This document shows positions 1 through 13,209 of a stretch of DNA of 64,000 bases, piece after piece. A model generated the notes under the pieces. It was given only the letters and a program-made list of their open reading frames with translations. It had not been told where the DNA came from and made no database searches. The position numbers were made by a program, and so were the translations under genes. Source of the DNA: Ophioderma brevispina (lineage: Eukaryota > Echinodermata > Ophiuroidea > Amphilepidida > Ophiodermatidae); NCBI GenBank assembly GCA_023653785.1, contig JAMKCH010011768.1, forward strand, positions 1 to 64,000. The letters run 5' to 3'. Numbering within the stretch: the stretch's first letter is position 1; every line of letters begins with the position of its first letter.

Positions 1-529
1 ATAACTTGGGCAATTGTCTTTGAACACCCTAGACAAAATCATTGGTGATATGCATGAGAATGCTATTTTGCACCAGGTATACCTGCCTTGAGAGACACTT
101 AACAGTTATTCAAAACATGAGGAGAGTTTGAGTATTTTGTTGAACATAGCTGCATTTGACATTAACCTCTTTGCCCCAAGTGCGAAGGTTGGTTAACGTG
201 GGAAGATTTAACTGCAAAACTCAAAACCCCCTTTTGGAAATTAGATATCATAGACTTCCAAGTAAGTCACTTTCTCGGCCACACTTATTTTCAGCCAATG
301 CCCTGTGCAACCAGGGTTGGATGGTAATGTCTACCTTCTAACACTCCTTTGTATTTAACCTTTACGTTCTTTTTTATTTTTTCTTTAACAACTTAGCTTC
401 CACTTAGGTTCAACTTGCTCAGTTGAGTCTTGATCAAGGGTTGCAAAAACAGTATTACTCCCAACAACTTATTTTTTGCTTTCCAATTGGACCCACAAGT
501 GATCTTGACATTGGAGAGCGGTATTACTC
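1..529. other. No feature recognised
   Basis: AT-rich sequence; short open frames lack splice signals or recognisable peptides. Confidence 0.5.
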
Positions 530-880
530 TTTCATCGGCTTTCACAAAAAAAAAGACATACTAGCATGTTTTTTTGACATTTTACAAATTTTAATTTTAT
601 TAAAAGATTAATTTTGCACATTAAACATGCTGACATATATTTTATGACGTCATATGGAAGCTCTGACGCAGTAAATTTGGAATCCTTTTGTGCCTGGGCA
701 CAAAAACTTGTACAAAGGTAGTGGCAAAAAACTCTAAAAATCAATTTTTTAAAGCGCAGGTATAAAACAAGCATTTCGTAACACACAACATGACCCAGTG
801 TCAGAAATGAAAGCAGACTACACTGCTAAACCAAATATAAGCTCAGCATGGCTGATTCTCTTTAGCTCTTTGATGTTTTG
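530..880 (-). repeat. Stray inverted copy of the 388-bp satellite-like unit
   Basis: Read on the minus strand, this segment carries the same landmarks as the 7.6-9.9 kb array: tgcccaggcacaaaaggatt, then ccaaatttactgcgtcagag (about 655-705) and a tttcatttctgacactgggt block (about 790-815). It is a single copy in the opposite orientation, 7 kb away from the array. Confidence 0.65.
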
Positions 881-3800
881 GCACAACAGATTATTATTGT
901 AATTCGAATTGAAATTGCATTCAAAAATGCAAACCAGATATTAAGATATCATATTAAAGCTTCTGTCACCACAAGAAATTTGTAAACCATATGTTCATAG
1001 GCACAAAAGAATGCCCAAAGTTTGTACAGAAACTTTTTTGCCATTCATAGATTTTGAACCAGTATTCAAACCTAGAAACATGATTTTGTTTGTGCTTGAA
1101 AACTGATTGTTATGTGAAGTAGGGTCTTCCAAACTGAATTTTTAACAATTGTTTATGGAAAGTGAATTTTGGGTCCATCTTAGAAGGTTTTGGGCTGAAG
1201 AACTGGCAAAATTTATAAAATTTTACAAGACCTGGCAAAATTCCCAAAATGTTACCATGTGAGCTAAAATTTGTGAGTTTTGTTGTAAAGTATGGTCTTA
1301 AGAAAAGAACTTGCAACACTTGCACATGGGGTTAATGAACTGCAGAAGATGGTGGGGGCTTGACTGCTGCACACCCATACCGTGAAAGCCCTGGACCAAT
1401 TAATCGTCATCCTTGCTTTTTAAGTAGGGTGTTCAGTATTTGTGAGTTACATATTGTTTTGTTTGGATTGTGGAAGTTTGACATGTGCATATTCCCCAGT
1501 TGCACCTGATTCTGTATTGAACAAAAATGGAACTTTGAATCTAAAATTAACTTTCTCGGCACAATCCTAGATAAAGGGTTCCAACTGGGTCAGCGATTTC
1601 TTCAAAATGTAAACAACCGCACCCGCCTTTTTTTTCCAATCCAAATAATTTTTGGCACCGTTGAAAATGAAATTGTTTAATTAAAGACTAGTGGCTAAGC
1701 GTAACATGCCGTATTTGTCAAGAAATTCAATTTGTATGCATTTTGTTTCTAATAAACGTCGGGAATCCGTACTTTTATTATTAAACAAAACGTCGTAAAT
1801 GGTATCTTCAAGACCACTTTAAAATGCTTTAGTTCCTGTTTGATCTACACGCAATTAAGACCAAAATGGTCATTTTGAGTTTTGGAAAAAAGTGACTGAA
1901 AGTGGTAGTAGTCAGTAGTCAAGTAGTCAGTTTTGCACTGTCCACATGCAGATTCACATTAAATTCGCATTGATAGAAGCAAATCAATGTCCTGAAAAGT
2001 GGAAACCAATGGGCTATCTATTGAGTGCAGATGAACATGACATGAAAATTCGCAAGTAAACTTGTAAGATCCCGCTGGCTAGGAGCAAATATACAGATGA
2101 ACTATTCATTAAATGCAACAAATATTGAGTTTATATTGTTGCGAAGCATTCAATAAACGCGTCCTTTGTCCAATACGAGAGGCCCACAGTATTATGTGCA
2201 CCCCTTTTTGTGTCAGACCGTCCCTTGGTGCCTCTCTCCCCTTTTTTCCGTCGCGTGCCCCTTGTTTAGCCAATCAGGTTTACGTTGTTTGCTCTGGTTG
2301 TCACGTCGGCTAAGTTGTGTTCATTTTCACTTGCCTATCAACCATACCATTCCATAGCGTGGAGGTTGTGTCTAAAAACCCCCCCCCCCATACCATTTTG
2401 TTAAAATTCTCTCTTTTGGTCGTAATATTGTCAATGTGGGTGATACTTTTAAGTGCTTTAAAAGTTATTATATAGCTTTAAGAAGTTGTATTACATTTTT
2501 TTTATAATTTATTGATTTTATTTGTATCAGGTATAAGTATGAATATTATTAATCTTATTTAGATGTTTACCGGTCTAAATTACACTGGTTTGGTCGCTCA
2601 CCCTCAGTGTTGCAAGCATGGACTATTAAGTAAATGCCTGGTATAATTTCAGTATTTTCTTATCACCCGCCTAATTAGGTGTAATAGAGATGCTTAGTAA
2701 ATAACTTAAACAATTTGTCTGTGTGAGGTGGCTCCTCTCCCTCTCTGCCATCCATCCACGGGGCCATTGTGCAAGGTTACATCTTGGTTCAAATTTACAA
2801 GGTGCATATGCTTAATGATTTAACTAAGTCAGCAATTTTACTTTGGGTTTCTCCTCCTCCTTGATCTGTAGCATGTTTTAATGTAGACCACTACAGATGA
2901 TTCCTGTCTGTGTGTAGTTTGGGTTTTAACTCCTTCTTTGAACGAACTGCCCTAACAAATCTCGATTAATTTCGCGCAATGTCATCATTAAAGAATGCCA
3001 GATGGTGTTCTGTCTGGTGTAAAAGGCTGATGGGTATCCCCATTGTTTTCCTATTGTGATAAATCCTTGCACATTGTAGTGTGATATTTGCGATAATAAG
3101 AATAACCTCCACGGATGTGGTAAGGTATAGCATCTCACTTTCGTGTCCTTTTTGTGTTTATATAGACTCGAGTCATGTCATAATTATGTAGTGCATGGGT
3201 ATTACTTACTGCCCACTACTCACTAGTACCGTTTCATCAAATTCAGATATTTAACTGGTAGATTGTTCACCTTTGTATAGTTATAAATAGTAACCCCCTT
3301 GTTTGGAAAATAGATGAGATTTACAACAGTCTTGTTGGGAAATAGAGCGGAACTTAAAAGTTTTGCACATGCAGGTCTTTATGGGAATAAAGCAGAACAG
3401 TCCTAAATACCAAAGTATAACCATGGCTTGAAAAAGTGGGAATTTGTAAGGCTCCTTCCCGGAAAGTTGGCCCTTTGGAGGAAATTATACATAGATATAG
3501 TGGAACATCTGTGAGAAATGCGATTATCGTTCCCGGGAAATTTCCATTTTTCAACCCTTATTATAACCTTGAACCTTTGCCTACAGACATGTCTGTCACA
3601 ATGCAAGTAGCAGTAGATACTAAAAGGGTCATGTGGTGCAAGTGGTCATCCATATTGGGTCAGGGGTCCTGATGTTTAGAAACGGAAACAGACGTACAGG
3701 AGCCGACGACAACACCGACAATTTTGCTATGACAAAATCCCCCTTCTGCTGAAGCGCTGGGCGAGGTGGTGGTCAAACCTTCTACTAAAGCAAGAGGGGA

Positions 3801-4839
3801 TAAAAATGACCTTTTTCCCAAAACCATGGGTCAATGGGTCCGATCAAATATTTCTCATAGACCAAAATCGCAAGGCTTTTCAATCGGGGTAGGCCTATAG
3901 AAAAACACTTAAATCTATTATATTTTCCTGCTATAAACGTATTAATTTCCACTTATAAATCACCTTTTTAGCTCTCACATCAAACGGATTGAATTATTGG
4001 CGTAGGAAACTTTTAGCAGATGGGTTTTACGGTGAAGGCCTTTCTATCAAGATGACAAAATTTATAATACCAAATTGGTCATTCCCCATTCATACAATAT
4101 AGCCTCACCGAAAATGATCTCAGGAATCTTCCCCTGGGCCTTAGAACGCGCCCACGCAAAATCCCCCCCTCCCCCCAACACACCACCCCCTCCAGGGCCT
4201 TAGGCCGGAGCCCATGCAATGCCTCAAATGAAAAGGTCTCAGAGCTAATTTCTTACCATAATTATGTGCACGAATTAACTCCCGTTCAGAATTACGGCGT
4301 TTCCGAGGCACACCACACAAATCTCCTCCCATAATAGAAATTGTTACCTTCCACATCGCTCATAGCGGCGGGCCGGAGCATCTGTTATTCTGTATTTCAT
4401 CATCGATGGTCCTACAACTTCATAACTGCCCAGTACAATGACACACAAAGCTCGTACGCATTGCAACAAAGTCGCCGACGTTCATTGTAAGGAGTAGACA
4501 TCATTGATTGGGCACATATATTCAATTCATAACCCCACATATATGAAAAGCAGCCACGCCGCCCCCCCCCGCGAAGAAATTTTCCCAATCACGAAAAGTC
4601 TTGAAAACTAATTAAACCGGCGGTACATCTGTACAAGTGCTGTCCTGGTCTAGCTGGCGAGCAAAACGCAGACACTTGTGATGGAATCCGACATTCTAAA
4701 AAAGCTATGGCGATAGGACTATACAATGCGTTTTGGTCAAATTAATATCATTGCTTTGACGTATTTAGCTGGCATGTAATTTCAGACGCTTGAACAAGGT
4801 AGCATTGATAAATCTGGCCATTTTGGGGCTATTACTTCT
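881..4839. other. No gene recognised; simple-sequence patches only
   Basis: Includes a short tagtagtcag tandem (1,904-1,932), a run of nine or more C near 2,380 and a CT-rich patch at 4,160-4,200. No conserved coding relic seen in any frame. Confidence 0.5.
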
Positions 4840-5440
4840 AATGACCTCTAGATGACCTTTGATCTCCATTGTACGTGGGGCACTATCCACGACCATTAGA
4901 GCCATGTCATGTGTGCATGTTTTTGAAACATGGGCAATTCGGGTTAGTGTTTAATATTTTTCCAAATGTGCCCGTCTCGAGTTAATTAAATTTAAACTAG
5001 AATTTCGCCGGTTCTCGGCCTTTCGCGCTTGCTTATATCAGATATAAGCTGTGGGCCGCCCCATGCCCTTTTGACCCCTGGCACGTGACCTTGATCTCAA
5101 TCAACATATGGGATCGCATGTGGCACCTAGGAAAAGTTTGTCCAATTGAACTCTGCAAGTTTTTCAATTTAGATGAATTTTACATTTTTAGCCCATTTTT
5201 CACTTGAACCGCACAATGACCTTGACCTTTCAACATGAAGCGTTTGACCTCATCAACATATGACGGTTCCCATTGTGCACCTATGAACAGGTTTGTTCCA
5301 TGAAGGTACCTTTCAATTGAGTCAATTTAAAAAAACTAACAATTTGTAACACACATCCCCACACACATCCACCATACCACACTACACACTCACAACGGAT
5401 GCTAAGTGTCCGGACCAGCTAATAAGCTGGCGCCCAAAAA
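4840..5440 (+). repeat. Dispersed TGACCT-rich repeat, two tandem units
   Basis: Two successive units (from about 5,080 and about 5,208) share tgaccttga, then caacatatg, gcacctatga and a gtttgttcca-type block. Related single units occur at 45,107-45,290 and 47,425-47,790, so this is a dispersed family. The right part (5,345-5,400) is a CA-rich imperfect repeat, ccacacacatccaccatacc. Confidence 0.6.
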
Positions 5441-7639
5441 ACAGAAGGGTTTCCATTTATTGTACATTGTGTATGCCAAAACCTCAAAATATCTGCCATA
5501 AACAGAATCGACAGATTCCAATTCGATAAACAATCGTTGATCTCGACAAAGCTAGGTTTGTCCATTATATAGAATTGATTCTGAATGCCTTTGTGAATTG
5601 ATTTGTTGTGAGAAACTGCTGGATAGTACAGAGAATAAGGAGATACTTGAGTTATTTAGCACTGTCACTCAATGTGCCACTTTTGGACTTTCAATTGATT
5701 TTGTCATGATTTGTGCGATAGCCTACAACTCCTAATTACAGGGGTTGGGCCAATCAATCCCAAAAGATTGTGATTGGGAACCAATCCAGTTTTAGGAGTT
5801 TTCATCTAAAAATGAAATGTGGAGTTCCTAATCACATCTTTGGGATTTATTAAATTCCTTGTCATGCTTATAATGTTAGGCCCTCATTAGGGTTATATTT
5901 GAATGGTGTGTTGTAGGCCATTCTCTCATGATGTCCATGGGCTATTCCATGTCACAACTCAGATAGTCCATGGACGACATGGTCCATGGATTTTTTTTTC
6001 TTTTTTGGTGTGCGACATATTGAGAAAAAGTGAAAATCCTGCAATTTGAACTTCTCCGCTTTTTCGTTCCCCGCAGGTCCTGCAAAATTAGAGGGGGGAG
6101 GGGTCACCACCAAAATGGTGTGGGATGCAAAAGTTCATTTGTCATGCCCCCCCCCCCATACACACCCACATTTGAAAATCACGATCTTTGGGTATTTTTG
6201 GTGTAAAATTCAAATCTGTCATCAAAAATGATAGGTTCAGGTTCACTTTGACAGTTGTTTGGGTTTACAATGTGCAAATTTTTCATCGGACTCAGTTGGG
6301 GGGGTGGGGAGTCAGAACTCAAAAGTAACAATATTTTAATGTCCATCAACAGCAGGACTTTCTACCCGTACAATAATATCACATAGTATAAGTGAGTGAT
6401 AGCCCATTGAAAAATCCTATTTTGCAATTTTGGACATTATATTGACCCCCCTGAAAATACATGTTGACGTATCGACATCACCTCTACTTCAAATATGTTG
6501 AGAAGCATCATACAGAACTACTCTTGAAAGAACCATCTTGGTGTCTTGATGTCTCCCATTTTTAGCAACAAACAATTTTGTTGATATTTCCATACCCAGA
6601 TGTATATACACTGTGAGCACAATACTTCTGGGTAAAAAAGGATAAAAACATATACTTTGTGTGTAATCTTTGTATTTGTTTTTAAAGAAACGACGACACC
6701 AAGCTGGTTCTTCCAAGGAAAGTTGTTAATATATATCTTCAACAATCGGAAGTAGATGGGTGATTCAAATGTCAACAGTGGGTTTCACAAGGGGTCAAAG
6801 CGTCAAAAGTACATACCATTTCAATGAGCTGTCCCTCACTTATACTTTTCTAATGTTCTCATTAGTTGTATTGATTAAAGTCTACTATGTGACTCCATTG
6901 ACAATAACAATCTTACTTTTAACCCTGAATGAACATAGTTTCATATTTAAGGCTCAATTACTCTAAAAGGAAACAATCTGCGACGTTTTGATGCCACATT
7001 TTGAATCTACACAAATATAGTACCCCTACAGAATATGATTTTCATAGTTTAGTGGGTCTCCATTACTTATCTGTGATCCTTCTAACATTGTCTTCACACT
7101 GGCACACTTTCACTTGCCATTTCCAATAGTGGGGAAAACGAAATGGATTAGTTTTCATATCTCATCAAGGTCTACCACCACACTTAAAGCCCAAAAATAT
7201 CCATTACATGTTGCAGTGCACATCGACATAGCATGGTCCCATGTTTAAACTGAGACAAAGCTACTCTTCAAGCTTCTACAACACAGCAGTTTAATCAATC
7301 CAGGTTTGCTACATACCATAGAAATGCACACACTGGAAACTTACAAATGCGTACACTGGTAACATCCGCATAAATTTACCAATACATACCCTAGGGAACT
7401 GAATTTTTCTTGGTGCATTTAGCCAGGCCATATCACCATCACTATGAATAGTTAGAGGAGGTAATTCTGGGTTTATTTAATAGCTGCTATAGATTTTGAA
7501 CATGGACCCTTAGTTCCAAAGGCATGTCTCCAACCCCAATGACGCCTCCACCCGACATCCTTGGCACTTTTTGCTTAGCAATGTACATGTATTTTGCTTT
7601 AAGTGATCCCCAACTACATCTGTGTTTGAAATTGCTTAC
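5441..7639. other. No gene recognised
   Basis: AT-rich; contains ccatggac-type short palindromes near 5,930-5,990 and poly-C/poly-G patches (6,150; 6,300). Nothing coding-like. Confidence 0.5.
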
Positions 7640-9930
7640 AAGTTTTTATATCTGAAACTTGAATTTGTTGGGCGTTTTCTTTGAAACAAATGCCCGTATC
7701 ATGAATTGAAACAAATGTTCTTTTCTGAGTCTTTTGTGCTTAGATATTCAATTTCAAATTTTTCTGAGCCAAATGTGATAAAATATGTTTCCATTTGCAA
7801 GAAATCATAAATACAATTGATGACTACTTTTTCCCACTTATTAGACCACAAATCATGTTTCTATGGTGTGAATGCTTGTTGTTCAAATCTAATGAAAAGG
7901 CAAAACGTTCTTTTACCTCCTTTTGGTCATCTCTTGTGCTTGCAATATATGTTTCCAATTTCTTGTGTGAGAGCTTTAATATAATATCAAAATCTGTGTT
8001 GGCATTCTGAATGGCATCACATTAGATTACAAATAATAATCTTGTTCTAGATGTCAAAAAAGGACATTTTTGGACAAAATTTTGGCCAAAACTCAAAAGC
8101 TAAGGAGATTCGGCACATGCTTAGCTTAAATTGGTTTAGCAAATACAGTCTGCTTTCATTTGACACTGGCGTCATGTGTCATGTTATGAAATGCTTGGTT
8201 TAGCTCTAAATGATTTTTTGGGATAGGTTTTTTTTTTATAAACAAATCTTTTGTACCAGTTTTTGTGCCCAGCTCAAGCGATTCCAAATATTACTGTATT
8301 CAGGGCTTCAATACACTGCAAAATAGTTGTGTTTTAAAAGTTTAAGGTGCTGGTTCCGATCGTCTTTGGGATCCCCCTGTTTACCCGGAAGTAGTAGTAC
8401 CGATTTTGATATCAGAGAAGGACCTATTTTTCCCATTGGTCGTCTTGAAAATTTTCAGCTTTCAAATTCATTTCATGTTCTTTCTCAGTTGCAGAATAAA
8501 AAAACTACTGTTTTAATGGTTAACCATCAATAATTGCAGAAGTATTGAAAAGGGCGTTGCACTAATAGAGAAAACACGATAGCAAAAATCGGAGAAACGG
8601 AACAAGCACCTTTAACCAGTGTTTATAATTTTAAACAAGTTGTTTAAACAGTGAAGTGCACAACATTTTTTCAGTTCACCCTGAAACAACTTGTTTAACT
8701 TTTAATAATACTAAAATAATTCATGAGACTTAGAAGCGCCTTTTTACAACGTAGGACCAAGCGTTTTTCTCGAGTATGATTAAAACGATGTCAGAAATTG
8801 AATGTGCGAAATTCTAAATAAACCATCATCATGTAAAATTTCCCTAAAAATTCAACAATAGCTTTTTGGGCATAATTTGTTATTTTAGGCCCAAAAACCA
8901 AAAGTAAAGAAATCAGCACATGTTATGCATAATTTGGTTGAGGCATAATTTGCTTTCATTTGACACCAGTCATCGCGTTTCTATGTTGAAATGCTTGTTT
9001 TATGCGCCACAATTTGATTTTTTGGAAAAACATCAATAATTAAAAAAATCCATTATATGCTTAAAAGTTTATTTACAAACCTACTTTTGACATCGTTTGT
9101 AGCGCCCAGGCGCAAGCAGATTCCAAAGTTACTGTGTCAGAGCTTTAATATAACATCAAAAAAAATCTTGTGTTAACTCGACGATTTGAATTGTGGCGCA
9201 ATTAGAAATCAATAATCCTATGCAAAATTTCCCCTACAAATGTCAAAAATGGGTTTTTTGGGCAAATTTTGACATTTTTGGCCAAAGACCCACATTTTGG
9301 TAAAAATTGCACATATTAGTAGCACATATTTGGTTTATCCTGTATTTGCTTTAAAATTTGACACAAACAAATCATTCTATGTTTAGAAATACTTGTTTTT
9401 ATGCTCAAAAAATGAGTGGGGTAGTTTCTTTGAAAACATCTCTGAAATGGTAAAAAAAAGTTTTTTAGCCTAACGTTGGACATTTTTTGTGCCCAGCACA
9501 GCCTCATTCCAAATTGACTGTGGTTTAGAACGTCAATATGACGTCATAAAATCTATTTCAGCATTTGATTGTGGCGAAATATAAATACAATAAACATGTA
9601 ACATTTCCCTAAAAATGTCAAAAAATGAGCTTTTTTTTGGACCAAAAGTGACATTTAGTGGTCAATTAAGAAAATTAGAGACTATGAAGATTATTTGCTA
9701 GACATATTTAGTTGATGCACAATTTGCTTTCATTTGACACCAAAGATCATATATATGTGTTGTAAATCTGACGATTTATAAATATATGTTAAAAACTCGA
9801 TTTTGGGGTATTTTATTGAAAAAGTCTATGAAATGGTATAAAAGTGCTGTTTCCACCACTTTGGGACCTTTTTTATGCTTGGGAAACCAAGCAGATTCTA
9901 ATCTACATGGTTCAGCTTCAAATGGTACAA
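7640..9930 (+). repeat. Satellite-like tandem array, about 388-bp period
   Basis: A diagnostic block of the form gattccaaa..tactgt..agctttaat recurs at about 7,950, 8,281, 9,119, 9,507 and 9,895; the last three are spaced exactly about 388 bp apart. Each unit also carries tttcatttgacacc, a 'tttttggacaaaatt' type run and tgcccag. The 8,281-9,119 interval is longer because it holds the MITE at 8,346-8,611 and roughly 180 bp of other sequence. Units are diverged. Confidence 0.75.
8346..8611 (+). mobile_element. TTAA-flanked MITE inside the 388-bp array
   Basis: 266 bp, flanked on both sides by TTAA (8,342-8,345 and 8,612-8,615). The ends are inverted repeats: ggtgctggttccg at the left and cggaacaagcacc at the right (one mismatch). 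TTAA target duplication is characteristic of piggyBac-type elements, but no transposase is present. It interrupts one satellite unit. Confidence 0.7.
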
Positions 9931-10109
9931 AAACCCCCTGGTGTCCGCAGGGGGGGTGCAACGAAATGAAAACTAAGGCTCTTTCAAATTTTTCCGCATT
10001 ATAGCCTCCAGGTTTTTCCGTCTACTACAGACCAAGCTGTTTCACTTTTTGACGCGGTTTAATTTTGTAACCGATTGTGTGACACATTTATATCAGGGTT
10101 TATTGATCT

Positions 10110-10900
10110 AAGTCAACTTTTGTCTGGAACCTAGAACAATAACTCTGTTTTCCTTACATTTATATCTAGTTTGTTTACTTTAAGCCGATTACTATTGAGA
10201 GTGTTATTCATATCATTAAATAATCATCACAAATACTGTATAGTGCGGTGTCGTCGGCATACATACTTACTCAATATCACTAGTACACAATGTAGGGAGG
10301 TCATTAATATATATAATGAAATAATCATGGGCCCAAAATGGAACCTTTGGAGGGATACCACAACACATGGAGCATTATGTGAAGAGACGCCATGAACATT
10401 CGTAACTGAGACGATTAGAAAGATATTTTGGAACTAAGATACACATCTGTCATCAAGATCATAGTATTTGAGCTAAGTGTTATTAAATTTGTGCTTCACA
10501 GTGTCGAATGCTTTTTTGAGGTCTAGCATGACAAGACCAATATTTTACCTTTATGCAAATGGCGTCAGGCAATCAGCAACCACATTTTAATCAAGCTTTC
10601 AGTTAACTGTGCGTTGGTCTTGAATCCTGATTTGATATACCGAGAGCTTCCCTTTATCATTCAAATGGGTACGTTGAATCACACCCTGCTCTTTCATATA
10701 TTTTGACAGAAAAGTGAGGCTACAAGGCCGGTAATACTCGAGGATCGGTATGTTTCTACCTCCTTTGTAATCGGTCAACGTGCATTTTCCACATATTGGC
10801 GAAGACCCCTGTTTTGAATAGAACGATTGCCAATATGGGTATTGGGTCAATATGAGCAACACCATTTTTTGAGAAGTCTTTGCTGAAATGTTTATCATCC
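10110..10900 (-). pseudogene. LINE ORF2 reverse transcriptase domain, frameshifted
   Basis: The minus strand shows the RT series across several frames: TGVFANMWKMHV followed by KGGRNIPILEYYRPCS (fingers, about 10,720-10,840); VMLDLKKAFDTVKH (motif A with the first catalytic Asp, about 10,494-10,535); GIPPKVPFWAHDY then IIYINDLP (degenerate motif B, about 10,300-10,357); YADDTALYS (motif C catalytic pair, about 10,240-10,265); and NRLKVNKLDINVRKTEL (motif D/E, about 10,150-10,190). The phrasing is L2/CR1-like. Stops and shifts between motifs make it inactive. Confidence 0.85.
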
Positions 10901-11263
10901 CGGTGGCTTTACGTGCGCTAATTGTCGTATGTACATGTATCTAGGACATACTTCCATGAGAGACTTGTTTAAAATGAGAACTACTTAATTCTAACATTTG
11001 GGAACTGTTAATAGTCAGAATTAAAGTTTTACAAGTACATGATTACAATCATCATCACAACTGCGCTACGGAATTTTATCGCGAGAGATGGGCCAACATG
11101 GCAAAGTAGTCATTGAGGTATTTGAAATGTGCGTGTGGTCGGTATAGATCATGACCATCCTTAATAATACGATTAATCCAATTTCTTATTTTTGTTTAGA
11201 ATAATATGATGCAGATTTCCAGACATCCCTTGGATTATTGCCACGTTTTCCACAAGCCCCTCT

Positions 11264-11587
11264 TCATATACATCCTTTAACTGTCAAAAGTGCACTATTT
11301 ACGCGGTTACGCATATCCCGATAGGCACCCCAGATGTTAGCGGCACCGTGTTGTGCCCTTTTTTCTATTCTTCCGTCATCGCGCTCTCGCGTCATCTTAA
11401 TGATATCGTTAGGGAGCCAAGGCGATTGATTTTTTCTTACGCGCTTGGTTTTCATCGGGGCATGCTTATCGGCTATGCTTATGAACAACTTTACAAAATC
11501 ATCAACACTTTTGTCAACATTATCATGTTTAACAGACTGCCAAGTAGCTTTGCGTATATCGTTAACAAAGTCATCTTCATTAAACAT
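11264..11587 (-). pseudogene. LINE ORF2 linker between endonuclease and RT
   Basis: A 107-codon open stretch matching the usual CR1/L2 pattern: Asp/Val-rich start, DKHAPMKTKRVRKNQSPW, then a WLPNDIIKMTRERDD block. This is the best-preserved part of ORF2 in this copy. It sits directly between the endonuclease SDH block and the RT fingers, as expected. Confidence 0.8.
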
Positions 11588-11639
11588 TTTAAATGAACTA
11601 CATTTTTGTATTTGTGTTTATGTTTACGAGTGACCTTCT

Positions 11640-12350
11640 GTTGGGGTCTGACAATATTATACAAACTATTGAGTGGTCACTTAACCCTGTGTGAATGACA
11701 CCACTAGAATTAACCTTGTCTTTACACATGTTACATGAAGTATATACATGATCAGTAGAGTTGAGGTGTTTCAGTTACTCTAGTTGCCTCAGTAATATGT
11801 TGTTTAAGGTTGAAACTATTACACATATCAATCATCTTTTTAGTATCATAATCAGGAGTCGTTGAGAGCAGATCACAATTAACATCACCAACGATAATAA
11901 GATCTTTATTCTCAAGTTCAACCTCTTGGAGAATTTTCTCAAAATCATTTATTTTATCAATACCTGATTTAGGTCGATACCAAACAATTACAATGTCGGT
12001 TTGGCCTTAGAATATTTAAGTTCAACGGCGATCATCTCAAGAGAATTGCACACAAGATCGGGCCTCAATTTGTGCTGAATATTAACCTTATCAACATATA
12101 AAGCAACACCGCCACCGTTAGTATGCGATCGTTACGGTAAGAGCATAATTATCATCGCAATTTTATCATCGGAGATGTACTCATCCAGCCTGGTTTCGGA
12201 GAAAGCCATTACGTGGACGGGGTTACTTTGAATGAAATGCTGAAACTTGCTCAAATTTACCGGGTAAGGTACCACATTCATGTGAGTCAATATTGATGCC
12301 TTTAATTTTTTGGCATAGAAACACTTGAGACACTATCATTAGCATCACGG
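11640..12350 (-). pseudogene. LINE ORF2 AP-type endonuclease domain
   Basis: Read on the minus strand with at least two frameshifts. Motifs in order are: KGINIDSHECGTLPGKFEQV (start of domain), VMAFSETRLDEYISDDK (catalytic Glu in SETRLD, about 12,180-12,215), NGGGVALYVDKV (about 12,090-12,120), LIIVGDVNCDLL (catalytic Asp/Asn, about 11,870-11,895), ITEATRVTET, and SGVIHTGLSDHSIV (catalytic SDH, about 11,670-11,700). The enzyme nicks target DNA for target-primed reverse transcription. All catalytic blocks are recognisable, but the frame breaks after DDKIA and again after the VELKYSKAKPT stretch. Confidence 0.85.
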
Positions 12351-12449
12351 TTAATATTTTGATAATTGTTATCGTGAACATAGGTATCAGATATTGGGGT
12401 GCAATTATTGGGGAGTTATTATTCTTGACAGAGTTACTATCAGAGTTGT

Positions 12450-12719
12450 TTAAAGCATTATTTGACATATATCATTATCATTACAGGAGTTACTCTCCTT
12501 GGTATAAACATTGTTTGACATATTATCATTATCATTACAGGAGTTACTCTCCTTGATATAATAAACATAAGAGTCATTTGCAACATTATGACCATCAACA
12601 TTTTTTTGAACATTAGAACAATTTGAACTAGTAACATCATCATTACTGCTGTTCGATACATAGTCAGTATTCTCATTAACATAAGCTAAAACAGAATTAT
12701 TGATATAGCTCTCACACAC
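12450..12719 (-). pseudogene. LINE Asn/Ser-rich region with internal tandem duplication
   Basis: Open on the minus strand between the knuckles and the endonuclease. It is rich in Asn, Ser and Asp. A roughly 44-bp DNA segment occurs twice at a 55-bp period (12,462-12,505 and about 12,517-12,559), giving the repeated peptide TKESNSCNDND / IKESNSCNDND. This is probably the start of ORF2 or the ORF1-ORF2 junction. The ORF1 stop and ORF2 start could not be fixed. Confidence 0.55.
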
Positions 12720-12875
12720 AATATTCTGGTAATTTGAAGTATTGCACTTTTCGAGTACATTGGTTATGTAGTTCTTTTCTTATCAACTAATCTGATAGAA
12801 ACATCAACAACATAATTATGAGCATTGGACAAATTATAATTTTGATCATCGGCACACACTACGTGGCCTGAAACT

Positions 12876-13020
12876 TCAGTTTGTACAGTATTTAGATTTA
12901 TGACCAAGGTGGTTACAAGTTCGGTATCGTAACTTTGTGTCATAAAAGCATGTGTTTGCGTTATGATTGTAGAGCCCACATTTCCAGCAACCTGTGTATG
13001 AATCAGCAAACTCGTGATTT
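12876..13020 (-). pseudogene. LINE ORF1 C-terminal CCHC zinc knuckles
   Basis: The 227-codon frame that carries esterase block V ends in two knuckle-like motifs: CWKCGLYNHNANTC (C-x2-C-x4-H-x4-C, intact) and CNHLGHKSKYC (the first Cys position is replaced by Arg-Thr, so it is degenerate). A basic, Asn/Arg/His-rich stretch precedes them (about 13,030-13,190). Such knuckles bind nucleic acid in LINE and gag-type proteins. Confidence 0.75.
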
Positions 13021-13209
13021 TGGTCCATTTCATGGAACCCATATTTGTTGCTTCGTCGCCGATTTTTATTAAAGTGTTTGTGATTTGATTTTGCTGATCG
13101 CGATTGGTAAAAGTTCTTGTGTTCATTCTGACGATGTGTGTCAGGACTTTGACTTGGGCGTACTTCGCGATTGACGTGAGCACCACTAGTGTTTCTGATC
13201 GCTTCCTTT

